Part shown: one piece after another, positions 9,786-19,900 of the stretch
How positions within the stretch are numbered: the first letter of the stretch is position 1
Layout: each line of letters begins with the position of its first letter
NCBI RefSeq assembly: GCF_031127815.1
Contig: NZ_JARXHY010000003.1
Span: forward strand, 310,001 to 374,000
Direction: 5' to 3'
Length of the DNA: 64,000 bases
DNA from: Pelagicoccus sp. SDUM812003
GTDB lineage: Bacteria; Verrucomicrobiota; Verrucomicrobiia; Opitutales; Opitutaceae
Notes under the pieces: model-generated
What the model was told of the DNA's origin: nothing
Seen by the model: only the letters and a program-made list of their open reading frames with translations
Database searches by the model: none
Made by a program: the position numbers and the translations under genes

Positions 9786-12700
9786 AGAGAGATGGACTCG
9801 AGATATAGCTAAAGTCTTCGCGGTCTCTGGTGAGGTTTGGATTGTAGTAGGGGTCGCGAGTGATCACCGCGGACCACTTTTGGCGCATGTAGGCGATTTC
9901 GTTTTCGAACTGACTTTTATCCTTCGCGTCGGCAGTTGGGTCGCCTCGCGATTCGGATTCTTTGTGGTAGAGCAAGGCGAATGGGGTGGCGATGACGCGT
10001 TTCCCGATCGCTCCCGTGCGCAGGCAAAAGTCGACGTCGTTGTAGGAGATAGGTAGGTTGACTTCGTCGAAACCGCCCAGGCTTCGCCAAAGATCCTTGG
10101 AGAAGACCATACATGCTCCGGTCACGGCGGAATAGCCGCTTACGAGATGAGCTCGGTGGATATGGCCGTCGTCGTCGCGATGGAGATATTTGAAGGCGTG
10201 AGCGGCGACTCCGCCGATGCCCATGATCACTCCGCCATGCTGTACATGATCATGTGGATACAAGAGCTTGGCCCCGACTACGCCGATTTCATTTCGGCAA
10301 GCGTGGCTCATCATCTCGCTTAGCCAGTTTTCGGAAATGACTTCGATGTCATTGTTGAGCAGGCAAACGTAGTCGCTTTGGCAGGTCTCGATCGTCCGAT
10401 TGTTGATGCGAGAAAAATTGAAGGCGCCGTCCACGGCGACGACTCGGACATTGCTGAGCTGCACGAGATCCTTGAGGTAGTCGAGTGTTTCCGGATCTCG
10501 GCTTTCATTGTCCGCGATTAAGATTTCGTAGTTCGGATAATCGGTCTTTTGTATGATCGATTGGATACAACTTTCGAGGAGCTCCTTCCGATCGCGCGTG
10601 GGGATGATGATCGATACGGATGGAGCGGGCTTGGGAATCGGGTAGTTAACTTTCCAGTCGAAGCCATCCACGCTCTCTAGGTTCGCGGCGACTCCGACGC
10701 GTTCGAGGTGGGACTCGATCGCTCTCTTCTGGGCCGCGTTCGCGTAGTCCTTGTGATCCAGGTCGTGAGCGGTGGAGCCTTCGATGTTTCGCCAATGATA
10801 TAGGATGTCGGGAATATGGAGGATTTCCGAAGGGTCGATTTTCTCGATCACTCTCAGAGCGAGGTCCCAATCCTGAGCTCCCTCGTATCCGACCCGGAAC
10901 CCGCCTACGGCTTCGAAAACGTCGCGTCGATAGACGCCAAGGTGGCTGATCATGTTGCAGCCTAGGAACAGTTCGTAATTCCAGTCGCATTTGAAGTGAG
11001 GCCCGTGGCGTAGGCCGTTTTCGTCGATCTTGTCCTCGTCGGAATAGATGAGCTTGGCAGCGGGAACTTCTCTGATCGCCTCGACCAGTCGAGCCAAGGC
11101 GTGCGGAGCCAGCTCGTCGTCGTGATCGAGCAGAGCGATGTAGTCGCCGCTGGACAAGGTGAACGCCGAATTCGTGGCTTGTGAAATGTGTCCGTTGCTT
11201 TCGCGAAAGATGCAACGGATCCGTTGGTCGGTCCGCTGGTACTGCTCGATAACGGATCGTACGTGGGGAGCGTCGGAACAGTCGTCGGCGATGCAAAGTT
11301 CCCAATTCGGGTAGGCCTGTTCCAAGACGGAGTCGATGCAGCGACGTAACCATTTTTCCGCTACATTGTAGACGGGCAGCAAGATGGAGATGAGCGGGCC
11401 GTCGGCGCTTCGGTCGAAGTTGGCGAGATAGCTGGCGATCGCCTCCTGATGGCTTTGCACGAATTTGTAGTACTCCTTGTGATACGACGGGTGGCCTTCA
11501 GGAGGAAGTTTTCGCTGGTCGCTTGTTGCTGAAGCGCTCGGGCTCGGCTCGCTCCGCGGAGATGCAGTGATGGAGTTGGCCTTGCGAAAGGGATCCACGA
11601 AAGCCCGTCTGAGCGATCGTAGCGGCGAGGTGAGTTTCCAGGAGGCGGTGGATTTGATTCTCTGTACGCGCTCGCTCTGGTTCGCCAGGGATTGGCAAAG
11701 CTCGTCCACCTTTGCCTCCAGCCTTCGAATGGCGTGATTCGCGTCTCTCAGTTCATCGCTTGCGCCCGCAAGCCGCGACTCGAGGCGCTCTCGTTGAAGG
11801 CGCAGCTCCTGCAGCTCGGCTTTGAAATTCTCCTGCCGGTAGGCGACTCCTTTGCGGTCTCGGGAAGGGGCATTGAGGATCCGTTGGTAGAAGTCCAACA
11901 ATTGCTGATAGTTCTTCGCGCGATCGAAGCGGTCGGCGACATAGGACCTAGCGTTTTCGCCGAGGGAGCGGGCCAGTTCGGGATCCTCGAAGATCCGTTT
12001 AGCCTGATCGGCGATTTCGCGAGGATCGCTTCGGTCGAGAAAGAGGCAGTACGGCTCGCTGGGATCGTTGTCCAGCTGGTAGATTCTTGGAAGGATGCAC
12101 GGACGACCGGACGCCAGGAAGTCTGGTATCTTGCACGGGAACCGGTCCCGGTTGAACTGATTGTTCTGTCCGGGCTGGATCAATACGTCCGCGATCGCGA
12201 GGAGCTCTGGCACCTTTTCGATATTGATCGTTCCGATGTCAGTGCAGATTTCCTCGAGCGGAAAGGCGAAACTCTTTTCGAAGTCAGAACAGCTTGTGCC
12301 CGCTTTTATGATACGTGTGGGAATTCCCTCCTGGTTCAGCAGTCTGACGGCGAGGTAGAGATCGCGAATGTCAGCGCGATTGCTCGATGTAATTCCCCCT
12401 GGATACACGATGACTTTGCTCGTTTGATCCAGTCCCAGCCGTTTCTTGACGAACGATGCGTCTTCCGGTTTTCCCAGCGGTGGAAGCTTGAGAATAGGAG
12501 AAATCCATTGCATGGGTTTCGGCACCGGCACCAGATCGGCTAGAGAGGGAACGAGCACTGAAACACCATCAGCGGACGAAAGAAAGTTAAGGAATTCGAT
12601 CGGATGGCAAAGTCGCTGATTCCATGGGCGATTCGGTTCGTCCAAGCTCAGTTGCTGGAGTGTGGCAAGGTCTCTTTGGTAAGCGCTCTCTAGAATCGAG

Positions 12701-13032
12701 ACCTCATTGTCCTCAAGGTGAATGATGAGTCGAGCTGAGGGGAACCGGCTTTGGTAAACTTGGACCACGCGGCGAACGTTCTCTCGGGGCGTCCAGGCGT
12801 GAACGATGTCGGCGGGCTTGGCGTTGGGGAAAAGCTCGGCTCCATCCAGCAGCTGCTCGTAATTGTAGTGAGCGAAGAGAAAGCTGGATCGGTCCACGCC
12901 TTGCTCTTCGGGGCCCGCTTCGGTCACCACGGAGCTGGCATGTCCGTGGATACAGAGCTCGTTGGCGAACGGGACGATGTGCACCATGCTGTTCGACCGG
13001 AGGTGGCTGTAGTTGACGAAGAGAATGTTCAA
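9772..13032 (-). CDS. Triple-domain glycosyltransferase (GT4-like + coiled coil + two GT2)
   Basis: A 1086-residue fusion. Residues 1-385 form a GT-B (GT4-like) glycosyltransferase with the late conserved region KIPDFLASGRPCILP and a C-terminal RFDRAKNYQQLLDFY helix. About 400-465 is a coiled coil. Two GT-A (GT2) domains follow: about 540-790 (ISILLPVYNVAEKWLRRCID, acidic LDHDDE metal motif) and 820-1070 (VSIIIPTRDRKELLESCI, NNDIEV). The three domains probably add successive sugars to a surface glycan or protein-linked glycan. It is the first gene of the minus-strand operon running to 5156, and a sulfotransferase gene overlaps its 3' end. The start at 13032 gives a typical MNILFVNYSHLRSNS N-terminus. 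Confidence 0.9.
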   Translation of the reverse strand: MNILFVNYSHLRSNSMVHIVPFANELCIHGHASSVVTEAGPEEQGVDRSSFLFAHYNYEQLLDGAELFPNAKPADIVHAWTPRENVRRVVQVYQSRFPSARLIIHLEDNEVSILESAYQRDLATLQQLSLDEPNRPWNQRLCHPIEFLNFLSSADGVSVLVPSLADLVPVPKPMQWISPILKLPPLGKPEDASFVKKRLGLDQTSKVIVYPGGITSSNRADIRDLYLAVRLLNQEGIPTRIIKAGTSCSDFEKSFAFPLEEICTDIGTINIEKVPELLAIADVLIQPGQNNQFNRDRFPCKIPDFLASGRPCILPRIYQLDNDPSEPYCLFLDRSDPREIADQAKRIFEDPELARSLGENARSYVADRFDRAKNYQQLLDFYQRILNAPSRDRKGVAYRQENFKAELQELRLQRERLESRLAGASDELRDANHAIRRLEAKVDELCQSLANQSERVQRIKSTASWKLTSPLRSLRRAFVDPFRKANSITASPRSEPSPSASATSDQRKLPPEGHPSYHKEYYKFVQSHQEAIASYLANFDRSADGPLISILLPVYNVAEKWLRRCIDSVLEQAYPNWELCIADDCSDAPHVRSVIEQYQRTDQRIRCIFRESNGHISQATNSAFTLSSGDYIALLDHDDELAPHALARLVEAIREVPAAKLIYSDEDKIDENGLRHGPHFKCDWNYELFLGCNMISHLGVYRRDVFEAVGGFRVGYEGAQDWDLALRVIEKIDPSEILHIPDILYHWRNIEGSTAHDLDHKDYANAAQKRAIESHLERVGVAANLESVDGFDWKVNYPIPKPAPSVSIIIPTRDRKELLESCIQSIIQKTDYPNYEILIADNESRDPETLDYLKDLVQLSNVRVVAVDGAFNFSRINNRTIETCQSDYVCLLNNDIEVISENWLSEMMSHACRNEIGVVGAKLLYPHDHVQHGGVIMGIGGVAAHAFKYLHRDDDGHIHRAHLVSGYSAVTGACMVFSKDLWRSLGGFDEVNLPISYNDVDFCLRTGAIGKRVIATPFALLYHKESESRGDPTADAKDKSQFENEIAYMRQKWSAVITRDPYYNPNLTRDREDFSYISSPSLYGTH

Positions 13033-13230
13033 GGGACTGCGAGAGTTTTGTGAAACGCGGCCGTTGCTGCGAAGCCTCTTTGGTTAGCTGACCGAAGGGG
13101 GATGTCCACCGTAATTCGCCATGTTGTAACCTGCCCGAATCGGGAAATGGGTGGACAAGGAGCGTTTGGCCGCTAGTCAAAGGTTCTTCTAGGTTGGTGG
13201 GCGCCATCCCCAGAGTAAACCACGTATCGC

Positions 13231-13932
13231 ATGCCCCAGTTATCTATCATCATTCCAGTTTTCAACGAAGTGTCGACGCTATCGACCGTGATCGACTCCG
13301 TGAGATCGGCGAAGTTGCCCGATATCCAGATCGTAGTGGTGGACGACTTTTCGACCGATGGCACCCGCGAGCTCCTGCAGGGACCGTTGGGTGACGAGAT
13401 CGATCTGGTGGTGGAGCACGTGAAAAACCGGGGCAAAGGCGCGGCGCTTCGTACCGGGATCAAGGCCGCTACCGGAGACTATGTGGTCTTTCAGGACGCC
13501 GATTTGGAATACGATCCGAAGGACTTGCTGCGCATGCTGGAGATTTTGAAGACGGGCGCGGTGGACGTGGTCTACGGATCCCGTTTTCTCAACCCGAACA
13601 TCCGCCAGATCAGCCCCTTCTGGCACCGAGTGGTGAATCGAGGTCTGACGGCGTATTCAAATTTTTATACGGGGTTGAAACTCACCGACATGGAAACGTG
13701 CTACAAGATGTTTCCTCGCGAGATCCTGCAGAGCATCGAACTCACCGAAGATCGTTTTGGCGTTGAACCGGAGCTGACGGCGAAGGCGGCGGCCAAGGGA
13801 CTGCGTTTTCAGGAGATCCCCATCGAATACAATCGACGAACCTTTGATGAAGGGAAGAAGATCGGGGCTCGCGACGGGGTTCGGGCCTTGTACGTGATTA
13901 GCAAATACGGATTCGTCGGATCGGACTCCTAA
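13231..13932 (+). CDS. GT2 family glycosyltransferase, polyprenyl-phosphate sugar synthase type
   Basis: A 233-residue single-domain GT-A enzyme. It starts MPQLSIIIPVFNEVSTL and has the nucleotide-binding VVVDDFSTDGTREL, the metal-binding QDADLEYDP (DxD-type) and the late DRFGVEPELTAKAA...IEYNRR block typical of DPM1/ArnC-like enzymes without a membrane domain. Such enzymes make dolichyl- or undecaprenyl-phosphate sugars for use on the outer face of the membrane. It is divergent from the large glycosyltransferase operon and ends 3 bases from the convergent 872-residue glycosyltransferase. The donor sugar is unknown. Confidence 0.88.
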   Translation: MPQLSIIIPVFNEVSTLSTVIDSVRSAKLPDIQIVVVDDFSTDGTRELLQGPLGDEIDLVVEHVKNRGKGAALRTGIKAATGDYVVFQDADLEYDPKDLLRMLEILKTGAVDVVYGSRFLNPNIRQISPFWHRVVNRGLTAYSNFYTGLKLTDMETCYKMFPREILQSIELTEDRFGVEPELTAKAAAKGLRFQEIPIEYNRRTFDEGKKIGARDGVRALYVISKYGFVGSDS

Positions 13933-13935
13933 GCA

Positions 13936-16554
13936 TTACCAAAGGGCGATCGAGCGCAGGCGCCGTCGATACAGGTCGGCCACACGGGTCGGCGAGCAAA
14001 GCCCGGTGATGTCCTTTTTCGCCTGCTTGCCCAGCTTCGCCGCGTAGTCGGAATCATCGATCAGGCGTCGCATATGTTTCGCCGCGTCCAGCGGGTCCGG
14101 ATCCGCCCAGATCTGTCCCCCTTTGTAAGGACCGTGGCTCTTTTCCAGCGGGATGAGCTTGTAGTCGACCGGACAGCCGTTCGATTCGGTGACGAATTCC
14201 GCGGTGGCGGACCAGTTGGTCGAAATCACCGGTCTCTCCAGATACATGCTTTCCGCCACGGTCAGGCCGAAGCCTTCGGACCGATGCAGCGAGATGTAGG
14301 CGTCGCAGGCTTTCATCAATCCGTAGGTCATTTCGCGCGAGAGCGTGCGATCGATCAGGTAGTAATTGGGCACGTCCTTGAGTAGCTCAAGCAGCTCCTG
14401 GTAGGACTCCTGATTGTTGCCTTTGGAGTGGATCTTGATGACCAAGGCGGCGTCGTTCAAACGATCCGTGCCACAGAACGCCGCTTTGAAGGCTTCGATA
14501 GCTGCACGTGGGTTCTTGCGCTCCTGATAGCTGTTCAAATCATAAGCGAAGGTGTAGAGAAACTTGTCCTTGGGCAGGCCAAGCTCCTGTCGGTAGTCCC
14601 GATCTGGTATGGTAAAGTGGATACAATGGGGGACGGTCAGCACTGGAATCGGCGCTTTCATAGCGACGGCCTCACGCACGAAGTTGGAAGGCGTCCAGAC
14701 TTCGTCGAAATACTGGAAGTGCTTGGTCCAATGGTCTGGGAAATCCGGCAGCTCCCACGCCCAGTAGGCGATGTTATATCTGTCCCGGCGAAAGGACTTC
14801 CCGTGATAGTGATCGATATCCGGGCTTTGCGGGGCGTCGAGGTGGAAGATGTTTACCGGATGCGGGTTCTTGTCGCTTAGCTCGTCCGCGTAGGTCTGGT
14901 CGCCTTGCGAAGCCAGGCAGTTGACCTTGAGGTTTACCAGCGAGTAGGGCAGTCCGCTTTCCTTGGCGGCTTTGGCGGCCAGGCGTGCAGATTCCCCGAT
15001 GCCTAGTTCAGCCTTGAACCAGCCGACGATGTTGACGCCCAGATGAGCGTGGCGCAGCACGTACTCGGTATTGAGTGGATTCGCTCCGTCTTTGGCGAAG
15101 TTGAAAACGTCCTCGCCATTGATGTGGATACTGTGGATGGCGAAACGCTTATTCAGGCGCTGGGCTCGGAATTTCGAAAGGTGTTTCCTTACGGGTCGTG
15201 GAATGATGGATACGCTGGAAAGCTTGCGTCCCAAGTAGGCGTAGGTGTTGCTTCGCTCTACGCCGAGAAGCTTGATCTGAATCTGCGTATTGTCCTGGGC
15301 GCGGGCTGGGATGTTGTCGAATTCCAAGGAAAACGCTCCCTCGTCCACTGGAAACTTTGAGCTGATGGCGGCGTCGTTGACTTTGATGGCGATGCCGAGC
15401 CTGCCCGCTTCTTCCTTCATGATAGGGTTGGCTTCGTGGAGCTGCCCTTTGAGGGTGATGGAAGAGACGAGCGCTCCTCGCGGAATGGTCAGGGTGGCTG
15501 TCTCGCGTATCCACGCTCCGGCGACTGAGGTGGAGTCGGTGTAGAGGCCGCTGAATTCGTATCGATCTTTCAAGGGAGTGGCGTGGGTGTTGCGTTCTTC
15601 GTTTTTTATTTGTTCGTCGTTCCATCCGTCGAGGATGGATTTCCAGTGGCGCTCGTTTCGCTCTTGTTCGCAGTAGGCGTTGTAGAGGCCGGCGGGGGCG
15701 GGGCCTTTTTTCAGCATGAGAAATCGGCTCAGGGCATCGCGCAGCAGTTTGGCGTCGAGAGCTCGGGGGTGCGGGACCTGTCGAGCCTCGGCGAGGTAGC
15801 GGTCCGGCCAGGAGGAGGCTGCGAGGCTGGCGAGCTGGTCGCTCCATCGCTTCTGCAGCAAGCGGCTGTTCCACTCGTCGTTTGCATTCGGATCGCGCCG
15901 GGTGGCGCTCACATGGTGCAGCACCACGCTGCGATTCGCGACCAGAACCTTGTAGCCGAGCTTGGCCAGTCGGAGGCAGAGGTCGACATCCTCGCCCCCG
16001 TTCACAAACGCTTCGTCGAAGCCGCCGAGGCGCAGGTAGAGGTCGCGCGGAATGGCGCAGCAGGCTCCGGTGACGATTGGCGAGCGCGAGTAGGCGGGGA
16101 CCCGAAAGAATCCGCGGTTTTCCTCGCGACGATGGCTGATGGTGCCTTTGGGGGAAACGAAGGTTCCAGCATGGTCGATCTCGCCGGTGGCCACGCTGCG
16201 TTGCACGTTTCCCACCATGCCGACCTTCTTGTGGCGCGAGAACGCTTCCAGCATGGGCTCCAGCCAGCCCGCTTGGAAGACGAGGTCGTTGTTGACCAGA
16301 AACAGCAGTTCCCCGCTGGCGTGCATGGCGCCGACATTGTTGGAGTGGGCGAAGCCTTGGTTGCCGGCGTTTTCCAGCACGGTGGTCCGGTCGTCCCTCA
16401 AATCTCTTAGGCCTTGGGTGGTGGCTTCGTCGCAGCCGTCGTTGACCAGCGCGATCTCGTAGTCCTGCTGCCCCACCGTTTCCCGCAGGGTCCGCAGACA
16501 CTCCTGCGTCAGGTCGAGATGGTTGTAGACGGGAATAATGAAGGACAGCTTCAT
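13936..16554 (-). CDS. Bifunctional glycosyltransferase (GT2 + GT4)
   Basis: An 872-residue fusion. Residues 1-~260 are a GT2 domain (LSFIIPVYNHLDLTQECL, LVNDGC, LVNNDL, then GGFDEAFVNGGEDVDLCLRL, the ED acid-base region). About 270-480 is a linker with a beta-rich segment of unknown function. About 495-870 is a GT4-like GT-B domain starting VNIVGWFKAELGIGESARLA and including LHRSEGFGLTVAESMYLERPVI, the conserved E-x7-E donor-binding block. This GT2-linker-GT4 layout is known from O-antigen, capsule and cell-surface glycan loci. It converges on the 13231 GT2 gene (3-base gap), and slyX lies 27 bases upstream. Confidence 0.9.
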   Translation of the reverse strand: MKLSFIIPVYNHLDLTQECLRTLRETVGQQDYEIALVNDGCDEATTQGLRDLRDDRTTVLENAGNQGFAHSNNVGAMHASGELLFLVNNDLVFQAGWLEPMLEAFSRHKKVGMVGNVQRSVATGEIDHAGTFVSPKGTISHRREENRGFFRVPAYSRSPIVTGACCAIPRDLYLRLGGFDEAFVNGGEDVDLCLRLAKLGYKVLVANRSVVLHHVSATRRDPNANDEWNSRLLQKRWSDQLASLAASSWPDRYLAEARQVPHPRALDAKLLRDALSRFLMLKKGPAPAGLYNAYCEQERNERHWKSILDGWNDEQIKNEERNTHATPLKDRYEFSGLYTDSTSVAGAWIRETATLTIPRGALVSSITLKGQLHEANPIMKEEAGRLGIAIKVNDAAISSKFPVDEGAFSLEFDNIPARAQDNTQIQIKLLGVERSNTYAYLGRKLSSVSIIPRPVRKHLSKFRAQRLNKRFAIHSIHINGEDVFNFAKDGANPLNTEYVLRHAHLGVNIVGWFKAELGIGESARLAAKAAKESGLPYSLVNLKVNCLASQGDQTYADELSDKNPHPVNIFHLDAPQSPDIDHYHGKSFRRDRYNIAYWAWELPDFPDHWTKHFQYFDEVWTPSNFVREAVAMKAPIPVLTVPHCIHFTIPDRDYRQELGLPKDKFLYTFAYDLNSYQERKNPRAAIEAFKAAFCGTDRLNDAALVIKIHSKGNNQESYQELLELLKDVPNYYLIDRTLSREMTYGLMKACDAYISLHRSEGFGLTVAESMYLERPVISTNWSATAEFVTESNGCPVDYKLIPLEKSHGPYKGGQIWADPDPLDAAKHMRRLIDDSDYAAKLGKQAKKDITGLCSPTRVADLYRRRLRSIALW

Positions 16555-16581
16555 CCGGCGAAGGGGAGGTCGGGGCGCGGA

Positions 16582-16788
16582 TCAATAGTGAGGCGGGCGC
16601 TCGTCTGCGGAGAATTCGTCGGAGTCGGAGCGGTTCGATTCCTCCAAGCGGTTCTCCAGGTGCACGATCTTGCGCTGCAGCTTATCGATCTCGCCGCGCA
16701 TCGCGTAGATGGTCTTGTCCTGCTCCTCGAGGTGTCGCTCGAGGAAGGCGAGTTTAATTTGGAAATCTTCGTTCGATAAGTTGCTCAT
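16582..16788 (-). CDS. slyX: SlyX family protein
   Basis: A 68-residue protein with the SlyX layout: a short N-terminus, a heptad-rich coiled coil (FQIKLAFLERHLEEQDKTIY... through about residue 50), an acidic linker and the hallmark C-terminal PPHY. The biochemical role of SlyX is not established. It lies just upstream of the GT2+GT4 gene on the same strand and may be co-transcribed with it. It is divergent from the acidic transmembrane protein gene. Confidence 0.85.
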   Translation of the reverse strand: MSNLSNEDFQIKLAFLERHLEEQDKTIYAMRGEIDKLQRKIVHLENRLEESNRSDSDEFSADERPPHY

Positions 16789-16838
16789 TTCAAATGCTTA
16801 AGAAGCGTCAAACGGCTATCGCCGCCAAACAAAAATCT

Positions 16839-16865
16839 TAAATGCGCCTGTTCCGAAGCCGATAC
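16839..16865 (+). promoter_or_regulatory. Candidate sigma-28 (FliA) promoter before the acidic transmembrane protein
   Basis: TAAATGCG at 16839-16846, an 11-base spacer, then GCCGATAC at 16858-16865. This fits TAAA-N15-GCCGATAA with one mismatch in the -10, and places a transcription start near 16872, about 47 bases before the ATG at 16919. The only other site found with the same spacing lies before motA. The match is by eye and the -35 outer half is not conserved. Confidence 0.45.
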
Positions 16866-16918
16866 TAGAATTGCGGAACCCACGCAGTTTGCAGTCCGCT
16901 TTTCCGGAATAAATTCAA

Positions 16919-19900
16919 ATGACTCAATCGGAATCTCCAGACTTCGAGTTCGATCCTACGGACTTGGAAGTCGAGGGCGAAGACGCCCCGACTCCCGAGC
17001 AAGGGGGAGATGTGTCCGATGAGAGCGAATCGAACGAACCCGACTATTCGAGCGAAGTCTCTGAAGACAAGTCGCTTAGGGAGGATTCGAGCGAAGATGA
17101 TCCATCGGACGACGAGCTGTCGGGATTTGATATCGATTCCTTGCCTGATGCGTTTTCCCCATCGGAACCATCCGCGAGCGACGACGGAGCGGATTCCTCT
17201 CGGGATCCGGCAGACAGGCCGACATCGTCCGAAACGGTCGCCAATTCCCAGACCGAGGATGAATCGGTTGGGGCGGTCGAGAAGATGCCAAAGGAGCCGC
17301 CGGAACGTTCCATGAGAGATCTTGGACCCGATGACTTGGGTGCGGACGTTTTTTCCGAAATGTTCGAAGACGAGGAGGCGGTCAGTTTCGATGACGTACT
17401 GGATGACTTGATGGAGCAGGTCGAGGCTTTCGAAGCAGGTGGCGTGATCGACATGGACGAGCAGGAGGGCGATGGCGACTCGCGAGCGTCCGAAACGCCT
17501 GACATCTTTAAGTTGGACGATCCCGACGATTCCCTGCAGCGCTCGGTCGATCCGAACGCCGAAGCCCCGTCCAGAGCGAAAAAGCCTCAAGCTCCACCGC
17601 CCGTCGAGGTCGAGCAGTCGAAGCCCCTTGCGGATACGCCTTCCCCGGACCCTCGGTCGATCGCAGCCAGCGAGCCGCCCGCGCCGTCGGAGACTTCCCA
17701 ATCGTCGCCCCCTGCGGAAGCGAAGGCGGACGTCGAGCCGCCGCGACCCGTTTCCCCTGACCTCGAGATTCCAGCTGATCCGGAACTAAGCGGTCCGAAG
17801 GCCCCGCAGGCCTCGTCGCAGGTGACTCCTTCGTCCGCTCCCGCGCCTGAACCCGTCGAATCGCAGGCGGCGGAGAGCGAACCCGTTTCGCCGCGCCGCG
17901 CTACTGAAACCAAAGGCGCGACTGGCGCCGCGGCGTCGCCCCCGCCATCCCCTGACATGGAGATTCCAGCTGATCCGGTGCAGGCTGAGGAGCCTCCTGT
18001 CGAGCAGACGTCCGAGAAGGAGCCCCGCGAAGAGCAGGTTCCGGAAGAGACCGCTCAGCCTTCGGGATCTCAGGCCGACTCGCCCGATCGCGGGCAGCCG
18101 AACTCAGAACGGGCTCCGGCGGAAGGCCGCGAACGGGTTTTCTATCAGGCCGAGCCGGAAGCGCCTGCCAACGAGCAGGAAAATGACACGTCAGCGGAGG
18201 AACCGGTTTCCGAAGGAACCGAGCCTGTTGCCGAAACCCCGTCAGAGGGCCCGCTGGAGCAGGAGTCCGAAGCCGATGCGAGCGTCAAAGACGAGGAATT
18301 TCAGGTAGATCAAACTGAGGCTGTGGCCTCCGAACTCAGCGATTCACGGAGCGCGGAATTCGAGGCCGAAGCAGCGGAGACGGAGCAGGATCTGTCCGAC
18401 AGCGTGGAAGCCCTTTTCGAAGAAGCCGACGAGGAACCGGTCGAGCTGGAGAACGCGGCAGCGGGTGAGGACGAGGCTCCTGAAGCCGTCGAGCAGACCA
18501 ACGCGTTGGATGAAGAGGAGAGCGTCGCCTCCGAACTCGAGGAGATCGCGGAGGAAACACCCGCTTCTGAAACGCCCGATGACCCGCAATCCGAGAATCC
18601 TTCGGCAGAAGCTGAAGAGGACGAGGATGCCGATTTGTCGGATATCGAAGCGATTTTCGAGGAGGAGGATATCGAGAATCCAGATGCGGTTTCCGACGAT
18701 GGGTCGGCGCCTGTCGAGCAGGAGGAAACCGAGCAAGCGGACCAGCTAGAAGCGGAGGAGGAAATCGAGCAGGACAGCGTTGCCGATGCCGCGGTGGAAG
18801 ATGGATTTGGCGAGGAAGAGGACGAGGATGCCGATTTGTCGGATATCGAAGCGATCTTTGAGGATGAGGCTGAAGAAGACTCGACTCCGGAGGAGATGGT
18901 CGATGAAAGCGCTGCCGCCGCTTCTGAGGAGACGGTTTCCGACGCGGAGCAAGAGGGGAATACGGAGACGGTTTCCCAGGATGCCCAGTTGGAATCGGAT
19001 GAAGAGGAAACGAGTGACCAAGGGGAAGAGCTCGATACCGAGCTGTCTGAGGATTTAGACGCCGAAGAGGAGGATCTTTCGGATATCGCGGCCGCTTTTG
19101 AGGAAGCTGAGGATGAGTCTTCGGCAGAGCCGGAGGGGGCTTCGGAAGCGCTCGATGAGGCGGAGCAGGATGACGACGAGGAGGAGATCGCTCTGCCCGA
19201 CGACCAGGAACTGACTGATGAGGTTGCCGACGAGGCTCCCTCGGATCCAGCTGCTCCCGGCCTGGAGATTTTGGACGACGACGACGAAGAGGAGACGCTG
19301 GATGACGACGAGGAAGAAATCGCCGCTATGCCATCGCCCCTGGATTTGATGTCTGAGGCATCCGGAGATTCCGACGAGGACGAGCCGGAAGAGACCATCG
19401 AGGACGATGACGAGGAGGAGGCGAAGGCGGTAGCCATGCCGACGGCCGAGGATTTGCTCAAACGGGCAGGCAGCTTGCTCAATGGCGACAAGCCGATCGA
19501 TGGAGCGAACGAGCTTTTGGACGACTTGGACGACGAGGAGGAGATCACTGCCATGCCGTCGCCGCAGGATCTCATGGCCGAGGCCGCCCCCGAAGGCTCC
19601 GAAGACATTTCCGACGCTCCTGAAGCTGAGGATGGCATCATCGAGGATGATGAAGAAGGACTGGTCGCCATGCCGGATCCGTCTAGCTTGATGGAGTCCG
19701 CATCGGAGGGCGAGTCGGAGCAGCAGGAGGAAAAGAAGTCTGGCGACGTCGCCGACCGAGCAGGCGATTTGCCCCCGCCGCCTCCGGCTCCGGTGGAAAT
19801 CATCGATGACGATCCGTTGGACGAGGACGAGATCGCCGACTCGGAAGAGTCGGGATCGGAAATGATCGAGGACGACGAGGATCCGGAGGCGATCCTAGCG

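Noticed and set aside
15149-16585. 478-codon Arg/Pro-rich open frame on the minus strand
   Set aside because: Out-of-frame shadow of the GT2+GT4 gene; composition typical of frame-shifted GC-rich DNA.
17640-18200. Frameshift or contamination suggested by strong composition change
   Set aside because: The frame stays open, motifs recur on both sides and the Pro/Ala/Glu/Ser bias continues, so this is low-complexity coding sequence.
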